Assembly: GCA_026168455.1 (NCBI GenBank)
Contig: CM047426.1
Location: forward strand, 73,001,986 to 73,065,985
DNA: 64,000 bases
Direction of reading: 5' to 3'
DNA from: Theocolax elegans
Taxonomy: Eukaryota > Arthropoda > Insecta > Hymenoptera > Cerocephalidae
A program made the translations under genes and the position numbers. Positions within the stretch are counted from its first letter, which is position 1, and each line of letters opens with the position of its first letter. This document shows positions 25,401-37,881 of this stretch, one piece after another. The notes beneath the pieces were generated by a model, which worked only from the letters and a program-made list of their open reading frames with translations, had not been told where the DNA came from and searched no databases.

Positions 25401-28400
25401 TACAAATTGAATAATGCTTTAATCCCAGTTTGGTTAGAGTAAAAGAGGTACACGTATACACTTAAAGATCGACCGAAGTATGCGGATAACGCGTGTAATC
25501 GGCAAAGTAAGTCAAGCGCAACGCTTTACACGCTGCAGAGGTTCGTATCTAATTGTACAGATTGAATAAAAATGCATATATAGTTAGCGTCGATAAGACG
25601 CCAGTCGGGCGACGACTTACCAGCGGCTTTTATAATGTTGCGAATGATCTCCCGCGGAACTGGGTCAGAACTGAAGAATCGCAAGGTCCGTCGCGCGTTA
25701 GCTATTTCGTAAAATTCCATCGAACGTTTTTGCATATCGCTCTCGGTTGGCCGGGTGTACTCGAATTTTACGTGCTTCAGGTCCTTTGGTAGGTAAGGTT
25801 CATCCTCTGGATTATCGCTTTCCCCGTACTCGTTGAATTCTATAAATATTTTAGTGGCACTTTAATTTATTTATATTTATTTATATTTTCTTAGGAGTAA
25901 TTATAGTTTTATTAAATCGGCTTTAACTGTGCATGCGTTGTAAGATGTATACTTTATATATAACGTACTTTCTACATATACGTTTTAATACCATTCTACA
26001 ATTATAAGTTAACACTACATGTACAATTATTTTAAATACTTCTAAAAAAAAAAACAATCTACAAAGACAGCCCAGCGACAGCTTCCATTATTAATATTGA
26101 TACAAGCTTTGACCAAGTGAATTAAAAATCCCGAAACTTAAATGAACGATGAAGATTTCTCTCTGATTCTCGAAAGCTCCAAGTTATCAGCGGGTGCTAA
26201 AACAATTCTTAATCTATCTTAACGAGAAGAAATGAGTAATTTGCTGCAATCTATTCGGTAAATAAAACTGAAAGTCAACCAGTGCAAAATATTTTACCGT
26301 AACATAAAGGTATATTTTGGTCTAGATTCTTTTTGATTTGAAGAAAAATAATTTTACTGTTCGTATTTAAAATTTTTCATCCTAGATCGTTTACATTGTT
26401 GTACTAACTTGCTAGTTGCTTGTTTTCTATCACGGAAAGATTAATAAAATTGATTGTATTTTATATAATTGGTATGTTAAATTCGTGCACCAAAAGTTTA
26501 CTTCTTAATACACGTCGTACAAATTATAGAAATTAACAGTAAAAGTTATTACTTAGGACTTTTAGAAATCCTTCTATTTCATTATTAGTGTGTTAAAAAC
26601 GCGAGCATTTTATAAACGATTGGTAATAAATAAGTTCAAACTTATTCTATAAGTAACTTATTTATACGTGTGATATGTTACATATGAATTCTATATATTT
26701 TGCTTTATGCTTTTTTGTGCTTCTCGCTTTCACAATTTACAAATTTATTACTAATAATCACGATTGCCGATAAGGTAGGGAGGATAATATTGACTATGGC
26801 ACCCCGTTAACTGTGCATGCGTTGTAAGATGTATACTTTATATATACGTACTTTCTACATATACGTTTTAATACCATTCTACAATTATAAGTTAACACTA
26901 CATGTACAATTATTTTAAATACTTCTAAAAAACAATCTACAAAGACAGCCCAGCGACAGCTTCCATTATTAATATTGATACAAGCTTTGACCAAGTGAAT
27001 TAAAAATCCCGAAACTTAAATGAACGATGAAGATTTCTCTCTGATTCTCGAAAGCTCCAAGTTATCAGCGGGTGCTAAAACAATTCTTAATCTATCTTAA
27101 CGAGAAGAAATGAGTAATTTGCTGCAATCTATTCGGTAAATAAAACTGAAAGTCAACCAGTGCAAAATATTTTACCGTAACATAAAGGTATATTTTGGTC
27201 TAGATTCTTTTTGATTTGAAGAAAAATAATTTTACTGTTCGTATTTAAAATTTTTCATCCTAGATCGTTTACATTGTTGTACTAACTTGCTAGTTGCTTG
27301 TTTTCTATCACGGAAAGATTAATAAAATTGATTGTATTTTATATAATTGGTATGTTAAATTCGTGCACCAAAAGTTTACTTCTTAATACACGTCGTACAA
27401 ATTATAGAAATTAACAGTAAAAGTTATTACTTAGGACTTTTAGAAATCCTTCTATTTCATTATTAGTGTGTTAAAAACGCGAGCATTTTATAAACGATTG
27501 GTAATAAATAAGTTCAAACTTATTCTATAAGTAACTTATTTATACGTGTGATATGTTACATATGAATTCTATATATTTTGCTTTATGCTTTTTTGTGCTT
27601 CTCGCTTTCACAATTTATAAATTTATTCACCACGCAAACATTTAGAATGCAGTATATGCACAAGGCAAAACTCTGTTAGTTAGATAAAAATTGATAATTG
27701 TAAGCTTATTTTGGTTTATTTTTCTCTGATAATATTTACATATCGATCAATATGTAGTTTCAAGCTCATTTTGTACATAATGTAACACGAGATTAATGTC
27801 GATACTATCATATTATCATATATCTATAATAATCAACTTTAGTTATTGTATCAAACATTGTATCAATCACGGCGTTATACTAAATTATTCATATTATCAG
27901 ATTTGTAACTTCTTCCGGGTTTTACTCAAATATTTGTAATGTCTACTTACTACTCCCAGTATCAAACAAGCAAATTATTTTGAATAAATAAAATAAAAAT
28001 AGTGCAAGTTATTTTTCTAAATCTGTAAGTAGTGAATTTCGCAGTGTCGTCACCCTTACTATTATTATACTTACAAGGAGAGTATCCCAGGTCCGGATCA
28101 CGGATCTTGTCCTAACTCTAGGATAAGTTTTGTTATATAAAAATATGAAGAAAGCCAGAGTTATAGACCCTAACGCTCGATATTACGGAAGTTATACACT
28201 GTTAATGCTATTTTTAAAAAAAAAGAACCTTTACTTCAAATGCTTATAACTTTTAAACAATAAACTATCAGCCCTCAAATATAAATTCATTTAAAAGCTG
28301 AGGTAAAATAGATACAGTTTAAAAAAAAATAAGCTCAAATCCGTTGCAATGGAGCAAAGTTGTAGCAGAAATAAAAATTTGTAGAAATTTAGCTTAACAA

Positions 28401-29206
28401 ATCACAGTGCTTAATTTTCGTCAAAATTTCTACAAATTTTTATTTCTGCTACAACTTTGCTCCATTGCAACGGATTTGAGCTTATTTTTTTTTAAACTGT
28501 ATCTATTTTACCTCAGCTTTTAAATGAATTTATATTTGAGGGCTGATAGTTTATTGTTTAAAAGTTATAAGCATTTGAAGTAAAGGTTCTTTTTTTTAAA
28601 AAATAGCATTAACAGTGTATAACTTCCGTAATATCGAGCGTTAGGGTCTATAACTCTGGCTTTCTTCATATTTTTATATAACAAAACTTATCCTAGAGTT
28701 AGGACAAGATCCGTGATCCGGATCTGGGATACTCTCTTTGTTAGTAACATCTAATATTTTTATATTACCTAACACACTATGACCCTAGTAGAAAAATTAC
28801 CCATTTTTTTATTTTACGATTAAAAATAAGTATTGCAAAGGTTATAACTAGTCGATTTCTATCACTTCTAAAAGACTAACATGTATCTATGATGGGTTTA
28901 AGAATAATTTTACTCAAAAACATACAACGTCTTTTATACAAAACGATCGTTAAATTTACAAACAAAATTATAACTTTATTATGATTCATTGATGATTTAC
29001 TTACCTTCATCTGGAGTTAATTCCTTGGATGACACATTGGTAGTGTTATTTGGAGCTTTGAATTGTTCACCTTTTCTCCATGATTTGAACAATACATTAA
29101 CGATACTCGCAATTAAGATGGACAGTATAACGTAGTGACCGTATCTAGCAAAAAATGGAAAAACTTCGGTAGGTGTAGTTGCATTTTTTAAATTTTTAGT
29201 ATCCAT
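22460..29206 (-). CDS. IYD: Iodotyrosine deiodinase (nitroreductase family)
   Basis: Four coding exons: 29206-29005, 25839-25621, 23929-23613 and 22645-22460. Phases match (1, 1, 0), giving 307 aa (human 289). Exon 1 encodes a membrane anchor around residues 24-42. The nitroreductase fold follows: [16 protein letters not shown] (FMN contact), then [15 protein letters not shown], then the active-site lid [17 protein letters not shown]. The lid residues equivalent to human E157, Y161 and K182 are present (about E174, Y178 and K199). The tail includes [18 protein letters not shown] and [20 protein letters not shown]. The enzyme removes halogen from halotyrosines using FMN. An acceptor at 29220-29221, 14 bases before the ATG, shows an upstream untranslated exon. 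Intron 1 (3.2 kb) holds two large repeats. Confidence 0.95.
22646..23612 (-). other. IYD intron 3
   Basis: AT-rich intron of about 970 bp. Nothing other than splice sites was recognised. Confidence 0.7.
23930..25620 (-). other. IYD intron 2
   Basis: AT-rich intron of about 1.7 kb bounded by a consensus GTAAGT donor at 25620 and an acceptor at 23931-23930. No coding exon or clear mobile element was recognised. Confidence 0.7.
25923..26749. repeat. 0.82-kb direct repeat, copy 1 (IYD intron 1)
   Basis: About 827 bp repeated almost base for base at 26807-27627. Both begin TTAACTGTGCATGCGTTG and end near CACAATTTAYAAATTTATT. Differences seen are a one-base indel near the start, a shorter A run in copy 2 and one substitution near the end. 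No open reading frame of note and no terminal inverted repeats were found. Confidence 0.95.
26807..27627. repeat. 0.82-kb direct repeat, copy 2 (IYD intron 1)
   Basis: Second copy of the repeat at 25923-26749, separated from it by a unique 57-bp spacer (26750-26806). The near identity indicates a very recent tandem duplication, or an assembly artefact that joined two haplotypes. Confidence 0.95.
28068..28746. mobile_element. 679-bp near-perfect palindrome (foldback/MITE) in IYD intron 1
   Basis: Two arms of about 323 bp (28068-28390 and 28424-28746) are almost perfect reverse complements around a 33-nt loop at 28391-28423. The ends read TACTTACAAGGAGAG and, on the other side, the complement of TACTAACAAAGAGAG. 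A few transitions separate the arms. No protein is encoded. The form fits a non-autonomous foldback or MITE. A TA target duplication is possible but not provable from one copy. Confidence 0.9.
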
Positions 29207-30899
29207 CGTTGGTTACCACCTGAAATAAAAAATAACAGTAAACATTACTATTTATACTACATATTTTTACTTTACAAAATAAATTTCAGTTTGTCATATG
29301 ATAATGCATTAAATAAAAATTGGGATACAAAATGATGTATGATAAATATAGACCACTCAAAAATTAAAGACATTATTGGGTTACTTTTGAACGGTGCACA
29401 AATTTCTCATTCTTAATTTTTTCCCTCTTTTTTTATAGCACCTGTCAGAAAGAACGAAATACATCCGATAATGTTCGATTTTTCGGTTAACTAAACGTTT
29501 AATTTGCTTCAACGAATACACTTAAATACTACATATTTATTTTTACAAAGTCAAGTTCTGAAAGTTTAACAATAGCTAAACTTTACAGACCATGAAATAT
29601 CAAAATTTTGTGACATAAAGCTGTTGTAAATTTTTTAGCTGTTACATAAAATATTAAACATTTTTAAAATAAATATTTGTAAGAATATATTCTAATATTC
29701 ACCACAGTTTCAGATACTTTATTTGAACATATTTATTTAATCTGCGAAAAATTGCAATAGTCCATAAGTAACATACGATTTTTATTACAATATACAACTA
29801 TACAATATTTTGAATCGAGCTTTTAACTACTCTAAATATCACGAACTAAAATGATCTGAGAAACAAACATTTAGAACTAGCCTATTAAATTTAAATTGCA
29901 TTAACCAGTCGAGAGCGCAAGTTACCGCAGCTGAGCCAAAATAATTTACAATTCAATAGCTTCTCAAACCCGTCGTTTCCTCTACTTTTTAATTAATCAA
30001 ACGTTTAATTTGATTTACTATAAATAATATTCAAATAAATCTTTATGAAAGCATATTTTTATTAGTTTAATTCTTGAACACGTATATATAAATTATATAT
30101 TTTTACTTGTTAATATTTAACAGTGAAAAATCTTTGTTATATATTAAAATGTATTTAAATGTTATATCTTTTGCATGTATTAAAAACGTAAATAATAAGT
30201 TTGTACTTATACTCATTTCAATATATGTCGCTTTACTGTTTCTTACAATAACTTTGAAATGGAAAAAATTACCTTTAAATTAAAAAATTATAAAAACCCA
30301 CTAGTATTTTATTGTAGACATTTTTATAACGGTATCCAGTGTTAATAGTAACTTTAATTGTTTGAGAATCAGTTTAAAAATTATATTAATTGTTTTTCTT
30401 ATCAAAACTGTAAAATAAGATCACTGCATTAGTATTGAAATTGCATAAAATTAATTCATAACGTTTAGAAATGGGAAAATGTAAACAATATGTATAGAAT
30501 ATGTGTAACAATCACATGTAACTTATCGTCGCGTTGATAAGGGGCGTTCATACAGATACGTGGATATTACAATACGTCCTGAATGTCGGTTTCATTTTTT
30601 ACCGTTAACATGGCATTCGCACGTACTGCTCTTGAAATTACGATTTAATGGACTAGAAAGTTTATTTATCAAATCACAGTCAACTCACAAAAATAATCTT
30701 TATCTGTTTTCGACCGAAACCTGAAGAAGTATAATTGTATTTTACATACGTATCCCTGCCTAAACCGACTAAAAATAGATTACGAAGGGTGCACGTATGA
30801 CTATATACCTAGTGAATCATATAGGTTTTGCAGATAACCATAAAAGATAAAGTAGCACAAGAGATGTATACTTTGTAAATGTTATCGCGCGCAAAAGTT
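29207..30899. other. AT-rich upstream region of IYD
   Basis: The acceptor for the IYD coding exon lies at 29220-29221 on the minus strand, so an untranslated IYD exon and promoter should lie somewhere in this stretch. No coding sequence or repeat was recognised. Confidence 0.4.
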
Positions 30900-31066
30900 T
30901 TGTAGTGCGATAGCGCGAGCGAGTGCCAAACTCAACTGGATCAGTCTCGGTTGGAAATGCTTGTTTTTCTCTCTCGAACATCATTCTCCCTTCCCACGCA
31001 GATTATCCCTTCTCCTATTCGTCACCGATACGAACCGATGCCATGATTACGAAATCCCATAATTAG
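30900..31066 (+). promoter_or_regulatory. Candidate promoter and non-coding first exon (plus strand)
   Basis: A CpG-richer patch contains TCAGT (insect initiator-like) at about 30950. It ends in a consensus donor, ATTAG|GTAAGT, at 31066/31067. The only ATG shortly before the donor opens a 7-codon frame, so the exon would be untranslated. It could be an upstream first exon of the same plus-strand gene as the two coding first exons further right. Confidence 0.35.
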
Positions 31067-31799
31067 GTAAGTAGCATTCCTTGCGATATATTCATTGTTA
31101 AATCGGTCACGTGCTCGTACGCGTTGTTTGCTCATTCAATTTCCACCGGAATCCCTGTAAACTTATCGATACAATTTTGATTGATGTATTTTCGAGATTA
31201 CACACTTATATATGTATAATTTCTCGTAGATTTATTCTTGAATATGCATGAAAATGAGCGTTAGATATTATTCAAGTTTTTTTTTAATTATTACTGTACC
31301 ATTTTTTTAATTTTCAAGCGATCGTTCGTAATCTATTTGATTAACCTAATTTTTTATGCAATAGGTACTTTTATATTTACTTTATCGCAGTTCTACTTCG
31401 ATAATACAGGTATACATTTTTAATACTCGCATCTTTTTGATTATGCAAATAGAAAATTAATTATATTTAATATTATATAGTAGGTTTTTAAAGAAAGGTA
31501 ATTGACGGTTAATGTTTTAGAAAGGTTAATATTTCAATTTTAATGTTCACATTGGATTTATTTGCTATCGGAAATTAATCGGTTAGTCAAACATCTGTCA
31601 GTCAAAACGGTATAGAATAAATATGCAGGCATATAAATGGTAATCGTTGAATCGCGATACCCAAAAGGGTGTATCATTTTAAAGATAATAGAATAGAATA
31701 TAGATGTAATATATTAGAATAAAAAATCTATCTTAAAGTTCTTCTTGATTGATTGAAGCTTCATAGCTCGATCGGAAAAAAATTTCGTAAAAAAGGGTG
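31067..31799. other. AT-rich non-coding stretch
   Basis: Nothing recognised on either strand. The sequence would be intronic if the candidate first exon ending at 31066 is real. Confidence 0.5.
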
Positions 31800-32220
31800 T
31801 TTGATCGAGTGTGGGTGAAGAATTTTTATGTCTTCGGATCGTAATGTCGGTCTCCGTGTCCGGTTGGCAGGTCTCGACTCTCGACCAGTGCAACTCGAAT
31901 GCACCAACCAATGCGCGGCAGCTGCAGCCTCCGAAACGCCAGGTGCGCGGCTCTTCGCATCTTCGCAAAGCCAAACCTCCCCGGATGTGTATATACCATT
32001 ACCACCAGGGCAACTTGTCGATGAGCCCCCCTTTCGGGTTCGAATCACCTCTCCTCGACTGTCCATTCTGGGGGATGCCAACAAACGACCAAGCTCAAAC
32101 CTGACGGTCCTCCTGCACCCGTACAAATTTTACGAACCAGCTCTTTCGTTTCTTCGAGAGACTGGACCACATGTCTTTTAACTCGAGCGTCGATAATTCC
32201 CTTCGTACTTCGATGCGCTC
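31800..32220. other. GC-rich island with overlapping open frames on both strands
   Basis: About 400 bp stand out from the AT-rich surroundings. Long overlapping frames are open on both strands: 117 aa plus at 31828-32181, and 121 aa minus at 31761-32126. Neither matches a family I know, and no convincing splice pair brackets them. It may be a regulatory island or a remnant of a processed or mobile sequence. Confidence 0.4.
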
Positions 32221-35088
32221 ACGTAAATCCAATTTTCGGTTCGCTCAAACCGTCTTTCGCGGTTTTTTTCACAATACTCCCAAAATTATTTCGTATATAT
32301 TCTTGGAAGATCCTCGCAAAGTATAATGAAAATAAATAATTTGTGTACGAATAAATATGTCCATTCGTAGTTTTATCCCTAAAGTTTTGACTCCTTTTTA
32401 CTATATTGAACACCGTTGATTTCGATACCTCCTGTTCGGAGAATTCTATTGACTTTGTTGAAAATGGGCTTAGTGGGATTATCAAAGATTGATTTTATAC
32501 TTGTAAGCATTTTTCAAATTTTATTATCACAATAATTATTGTACCAAAGGTTTGATTCCACTGTAACTTTAGTTCTGGTGCCGGTTTAAGGAAATATATC
32601 CTCGAGATTTAAAGCGTATAGGATTAATAAATACTTCGTAATATATACTTAATGAATACCATACATAACCTGTGATGGATAGACTGTATAATTTTCAGAA
32701 ATCCTAAAATGGATGCAAATGCATCGTTTAGCAATCGTACGTATAATTTCACGTAAGAATAACGGTAAATAAAACGTTTACCATAACATGTAGCTAATTT
32801 CAATGTATGTAACAACCTTCGATTTCAAGCAAAAATAATACTGCGATTTAGGTAATTTAAATTTACACTATTATGTAACTAGAAAAAATATAATAATTAA
32901 ACCGTTATATTTCTTACAATTATTTTTTTGCAATTAACAAATTACTTTAATGCATCGATATAATGGTGTTTCATAATTCAATGTTTTATTAGCGTGAGAG
33001 ATGATATTTCAATAAAAATTCGACTTTACATATAAAAAACATATTTCAAAGTCTATATTAACCTATAAGTTGTTTCTTCAAATCTTTTGAATAAGAAAAC
33101 ATCGCTCAAAAATAATGCTCGTTATTCATATTTATAAGAAAAAGCAGTGATAAAGTTTCTACCAACAATTACATTTCAAGTAGTAACTTAAATTTACAAT
33201 AGATTATTGTATCTTGATAAGTGTAAACCTGTAGGATTAAAATTATATTGATCAACATCCTACATTTAGGTACGATATTTAATTTAATTTTTTTTTAAAT
33301 AAAATAAAATAATTTTGTTTAATCGTAATTCATTTCATCACGTGGTCAATATTTACTAATAATAATAAAATAAATAAGTAACTGACAGGATACACGTGAT
33401 ATTGCGAACATGTGCCGAAACCAACTACATTTATTTGTTTTATTCTACCTTTTTTTAGCTTGGAAAAAGGACGTTTAATATTTAACACGTCCGAAACGTC
33501 GGGTTATTTGTTGAAGAATAAAGCTTTTCTTGTTTCATGACGGTCGATAAATTGTTTTTTTTTATTCGTACAACCATATTTTTATGTTGGCGCTATGCAG
33601 TCTCATATCAGGACGATATTTCACGGTAATTACAAAATATTTTAATATTACTTATTATTTAAGTATTATACTTAAAATATTTATTTGTTTCGAAAAAAGT
33701 CACTTAGACTATAATAAAAAACAATTTCTGTATAACTGATGAAAATATATTTTTGTGAATGTATCGTATCATTATATATAGTTAATTTATCTGCTAAATA
33801 AAAATTAAAAACTTTTTACCTTCATATTTTACTCTCATGGGTTTAAAGTATAGGTTCTTTAGGAAAATGTCAAAAAATTTTCTGTACAACGGACCGACTA
33901 CAAGGAACGCTTGGTTGAAACTATTTAGACTTACAAAAACGTTGTAAACAAACGTATACTTTTTATATTCTTTTTTTATTTATTAAAATTTTATAAGTTT
34001 GACACACTTTTCGTACACATATTAATTCCATCTATTAATATTGTACGTGTTTAATACTATATAAGTATTAGCATAACCATATCCAAGAGTTTGAATATAA
34101 GTCTATCTAAGCTTTGTATCAACATCTCCTACTTAAAGAGAATATTCTAATAAAACTAATTGTGATATATATATATGATATACCTATACGGTAATTTTTA
34201 TTAAAAAAATGACTTCGATCTGGTTGGAAAACTATAAATTCTTTGCTATTTTGTCGATATTGATATTAATAATGATGATTAATAAATATACTTTAATCTA
34301 TACGACTTTGGGAAATAAAAACATAAAAAAATTTTATTATTATGAATTTATTTTCATAAATTAAAAAAGTCTGCATGAGATACAAAAATTATTTCATCCT
34401 GCTGTAATAATTGTTTAAAAAAAATTTGGAATTTGAAACCGCAGAATACCCTTTATTGAACATACGTACAATAACGTAAGCAGTAATTTTAATGACTTTT
34501 TGTCCAGAATGCAGATGTTTCAGATTCATGCGCCATACTGTCGAGTTGAACGACTCGTTGGAATTTAGCGTGTAACCATCTAAGCATTGCGTTACAGGAC
34601 AATCGTGACCATATGGGTTTACCATCAGCATACCCGCAAATGTTTTAGAATCGCTATCTCTATCGATCTAATTACATTTTATGACAATTTTTCCTTTAGA
34701 ACTCGAAAACGTTTTTATCATTAAATTTTTCCCTGCTGAATCAACAATCATCGTCTAATATTTTCTTTTTTTAGGATACAAGAATGACAGTTGTATAACA
34801 TTTGCAGTATAGTTGCAATAATAAAAAGCGACATATTTTAGGATCAATTAAATACGATTTATCATCCGGCCCGATTACGGATACAGTTAAGTACAGCCCG
34901 GATATGAGTTCCTTAAATTAATGTACTTTTACGTCAAAATCGCAACTTACGTTACTGCTTCGTCTTCGGCTCGGGTTGAAAACCTCTCGTTTCGTATAAA
35001 TAAAGCCTTTCCGTGTCCGTTAAGAAATCTACTATTCAATTTGATTATAGAGTTCGTAAAATTCCATTTAAATAATAAGAGAGATATT
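32221..35088. other. AT-rich non-coding stretch with a degenerate foldback motif
   Basis: No coding sequence was recognised. At 33469-33497 a stem GGACG/CGTCC with an intervening loop is followed by GAAAC, resembling hammerhead stem II and the following core. The CTGANGA half is not intact. The rest is AT-rich. Confidence 0.4.
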
Positions 35089-35152
35089 GGCGTAGTCGGA
35101 AGTGTCCTGCTTCGCAGCCCGAAGGTCACAGGTTCGAGTCCCGGGTACGGCA
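35089..35152 (+). repeat. tRNA-like sequence, probably a SINE head or degenerate tRNA
   Basis: A perfect B-box, GGTTCGAGTCC, lies at 35131-35141. A box-A-like TAGTCGGAAGTG lies upstream. The hairpin CTTC-GCAGCCC-GAAG at 35110-35124 resembles an anticodon arm. The ends GGCGTAG and GTACGGC pair at five of seven positions. At 64 nt it is short for a tRNA, the D-arm is poor and the base before the would-be anticodon is C, not T. A tRNA-derived SINE or decayed tRNA fits better than a working gene. Confidence 0.5.
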
Positions 35153-36617
35153 ATATTCTTTTCAAAATAAAAAATTATTTTAATTATTTCTACAGTCTTT
35201 TCACATATAAGTTAATTTAAAAGAACATCGATCGATATAAATCCATGGGGACTACAAAGCTTATGCTATTATATTACATATTTATTATTTATACATACTA
35301 TACAGAACAATCTCAAAACCTAAGTATCGATGACCAGTCCGGCAAATGTTATACTTTTTGTGTGGGTAATTTGCATATTTAATATCACCAACCGCATGAA
35401 ATAATATTCTTTGCAACAAAGAATTTTTTACTCTATTGATCGTATCCAACTCTTCATCGTATGGTCAAGTCGCAAATCGATTACCGAGAAACGCGTACAT
35501 TGTGCAGCTTCAAAGCATGTTCGGAGGTTAAATGTTCACCTTTTAGATGAATTGGTATGATATTTATACAACGGGTAGTTACTGTCCAGAATTAAAAGGA
35601 AATTAATGAATAATGCTAGAGGTATTATACAGCTTGACTCTTCAATAAATCGCATTATGGTTCATTACAAGATCACTGCAACCTCTAAATATTATTTAAA
35701 AAGGCTGATGAACCTTTTCAGGTATGAATTCCGAGGGAGTGCGCGTTCCAGTCTGTCCAAGGGCTCTTGCACCTGCTCGACTCAAAGGATTTGTAAATTA
35801 AGATGCAAAATTGAAATTTAATGTCTTGTTGATGTAAAATTGTATATTCATTTTACAGATAAAATACATTTATACGTACATTTTTATCACAAATAATCAG
35901 GTTGGATAAATACAGTTTGAAAAGTGGGAAACCATAAGTGATGTGAGCACCATTAGTGGTGTGGACATATGCAAATCATTTAAATAGTTGAACGTATGAA
36001 AATGTTATTATTCAACTTTAGAGACTCTAAAATTAAACAAGGAGACGAATTCAGACAATGTTATAGACTCAAGCTTACTCTCAAAAAGTTTATAAACATT
36101 GAATGGTAAGAGGATGTCGGACTCAAAAAATGGTAATTTTTAAAACCAAAATTTTTGAAAGTTTATACCTTTTTTTACTAATAATTACTGAATTATTATT
36201 TAAAAAATGATTTTTTCCTAAAAAAATCAAAACGCTTCTTATGTTTTCAGCTATCGGTATGAATTTTGTTCAGATTTTTAATTTAATATTTTAGATATAT
36301 TTTTTGAGTTGAAAGGTGCAGATTCCTATAATTTGGGTCCGACATCCCGTTACTAAGTTTAGAATTGATTAGAAATGAATAATTGTATCATACGTATCAG
36401 TTGTACGCCTTCTGTACATCTGTCCAATAATACAATACATACAAGTTTTCTGGATAACCCAAAAATGGGTAATTTGCCTTACTGAATATTGTAACTTAAT
36501 GCACATATATTCTTAAATATCTTAAGTATCGATTAAAGTACCTCTCAAAGCCTAATTCCCCCCGAATGAGCGAAATCCGGTTGTATTTGCATACTAGTTC
36601 TATACGTTAAATCGCAC

Positions 36618-36663
<46 letters not shown>

Positions 36664-37465
36664 TTTAAAGAATACTTTACTACAGCTATTTAAGAATTTT
36701 TATACACGAACAACTTTTATTCCATAATATATCTTTAAGTTTTTATAGCTTTACATGGAGATATTAATAATCTCGTTGTTTACCATATATGCTTATCGCC
36801 TATTTCAATTTATCATTATTTTCTTGTCGATGCTGACTGAATATAACGTTTTGATGAGTTTATACAAACACAATCTACTTTATGATTAAAGAAAATAAAA
36901 ATTCTCAATGCATATTCGTTTTTAATACAAATTAGTTTGCCCTTTGTACATTAAACTATATCAAATGTGATCCCGTGCAGGTAGTTACATAAACTTGAAT
37001 CGTGTATTGAATATGAACGAGAAAAAAGAGTTTGTAGTTTATAGTACCAAAGTAATGTAATAATAATTTAGCAATTATTATTGTAGCGATCTAAGTGTTA
37101 TTTAAATGTTTTGTTGTGTGACCAAAATAATTTAAATAAATAATTGATACTTAAACACTATGACTTGAGCTAAATATGCTCAGATTGTCTTCTTTTGCAC
37201 ATAAATATATGTAACATTTCCATAAATGAGAAAATTTCTTGTTTTTGTGATTTCGTTACGACGCCAGCATTCGATATCAATCTCAGTAACCATACAGTAT
37301 TGATAATATACCAAAGTGAAACTTACTCAAGTACTCAACGTAGTCTCGTATAACAAATTATTTTCTGTGTAATATAAATAAAAGAAATTAGAGTAAGAGT
37401 AAAAATGTAAAATTTATACAACTCATTGGTATAAAGAATTCTAGTAGAAAATCAACATATGGGAA
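35153..37465. other. AT-rich non-coding stretch
   Basis: No coding exon was recognised. It includes a (TA)19 microsatellite at about 36623-36660. Confidence 0.5.
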
Positions 37466-37881
37466 TTAAATAAAACTCTAATTTTTCGATTAATTGGGCA
37501 TTTATTCGGTATTTTATGATACTTGGCCATTTTTTGCCTTAACAAACATTACATTTATGGTTAAATTTCTACCAGAATTATGTTGTGTTAAAAATGTACA
37601 GTTTCAAACTGTATTAATTGCTTTATACTTGATTAATTTATCCTTGCAAGATGATTCGAACTACGAGATTTTTTTAATTAAATAGAATTTTAATAAAAAA
37701 ATGCAAAATTGTCTTAAACGGGCCAAGTATAGATTAAAATATTGTTAATAGTTTGAAAATGTAAAATTCCTTAGTAAAAATTTGACCATAGGTAAATGTA
37801 ACGTTTTTTAAGCCAAATGGCCTAAAGTCATAAAATACCGAACAAATGCCCAGTTAATGGTAAAATTAGAGTTTTATTTAA
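37466..37881. mobile_element. TTAA-flanked foldback MITE
   Basis: TTAA tetranucleotides at 37466-37469 and 37878-37881 flank a 408-bp element. Its ends are inverted copies of ATAAAACTCTAATTTT. The inverted similarity continues inward, with indels, for well over 100 bp on each side (for example GGGCATTTATTCGGTATTTTATGA against the opposite arm), so the whole element can fold back. TTAA duplication is the signature of piggyBac-type insertion. It encodes nothing. Confidence 0.8.

Noticed and set aside
25923..27627. The 0.82-kb direct repeats as LTRs of a retrotransposon
   Set aside because: Only 57 bp separate them, with no primer-binding site, polypurine tract or coding sequence.
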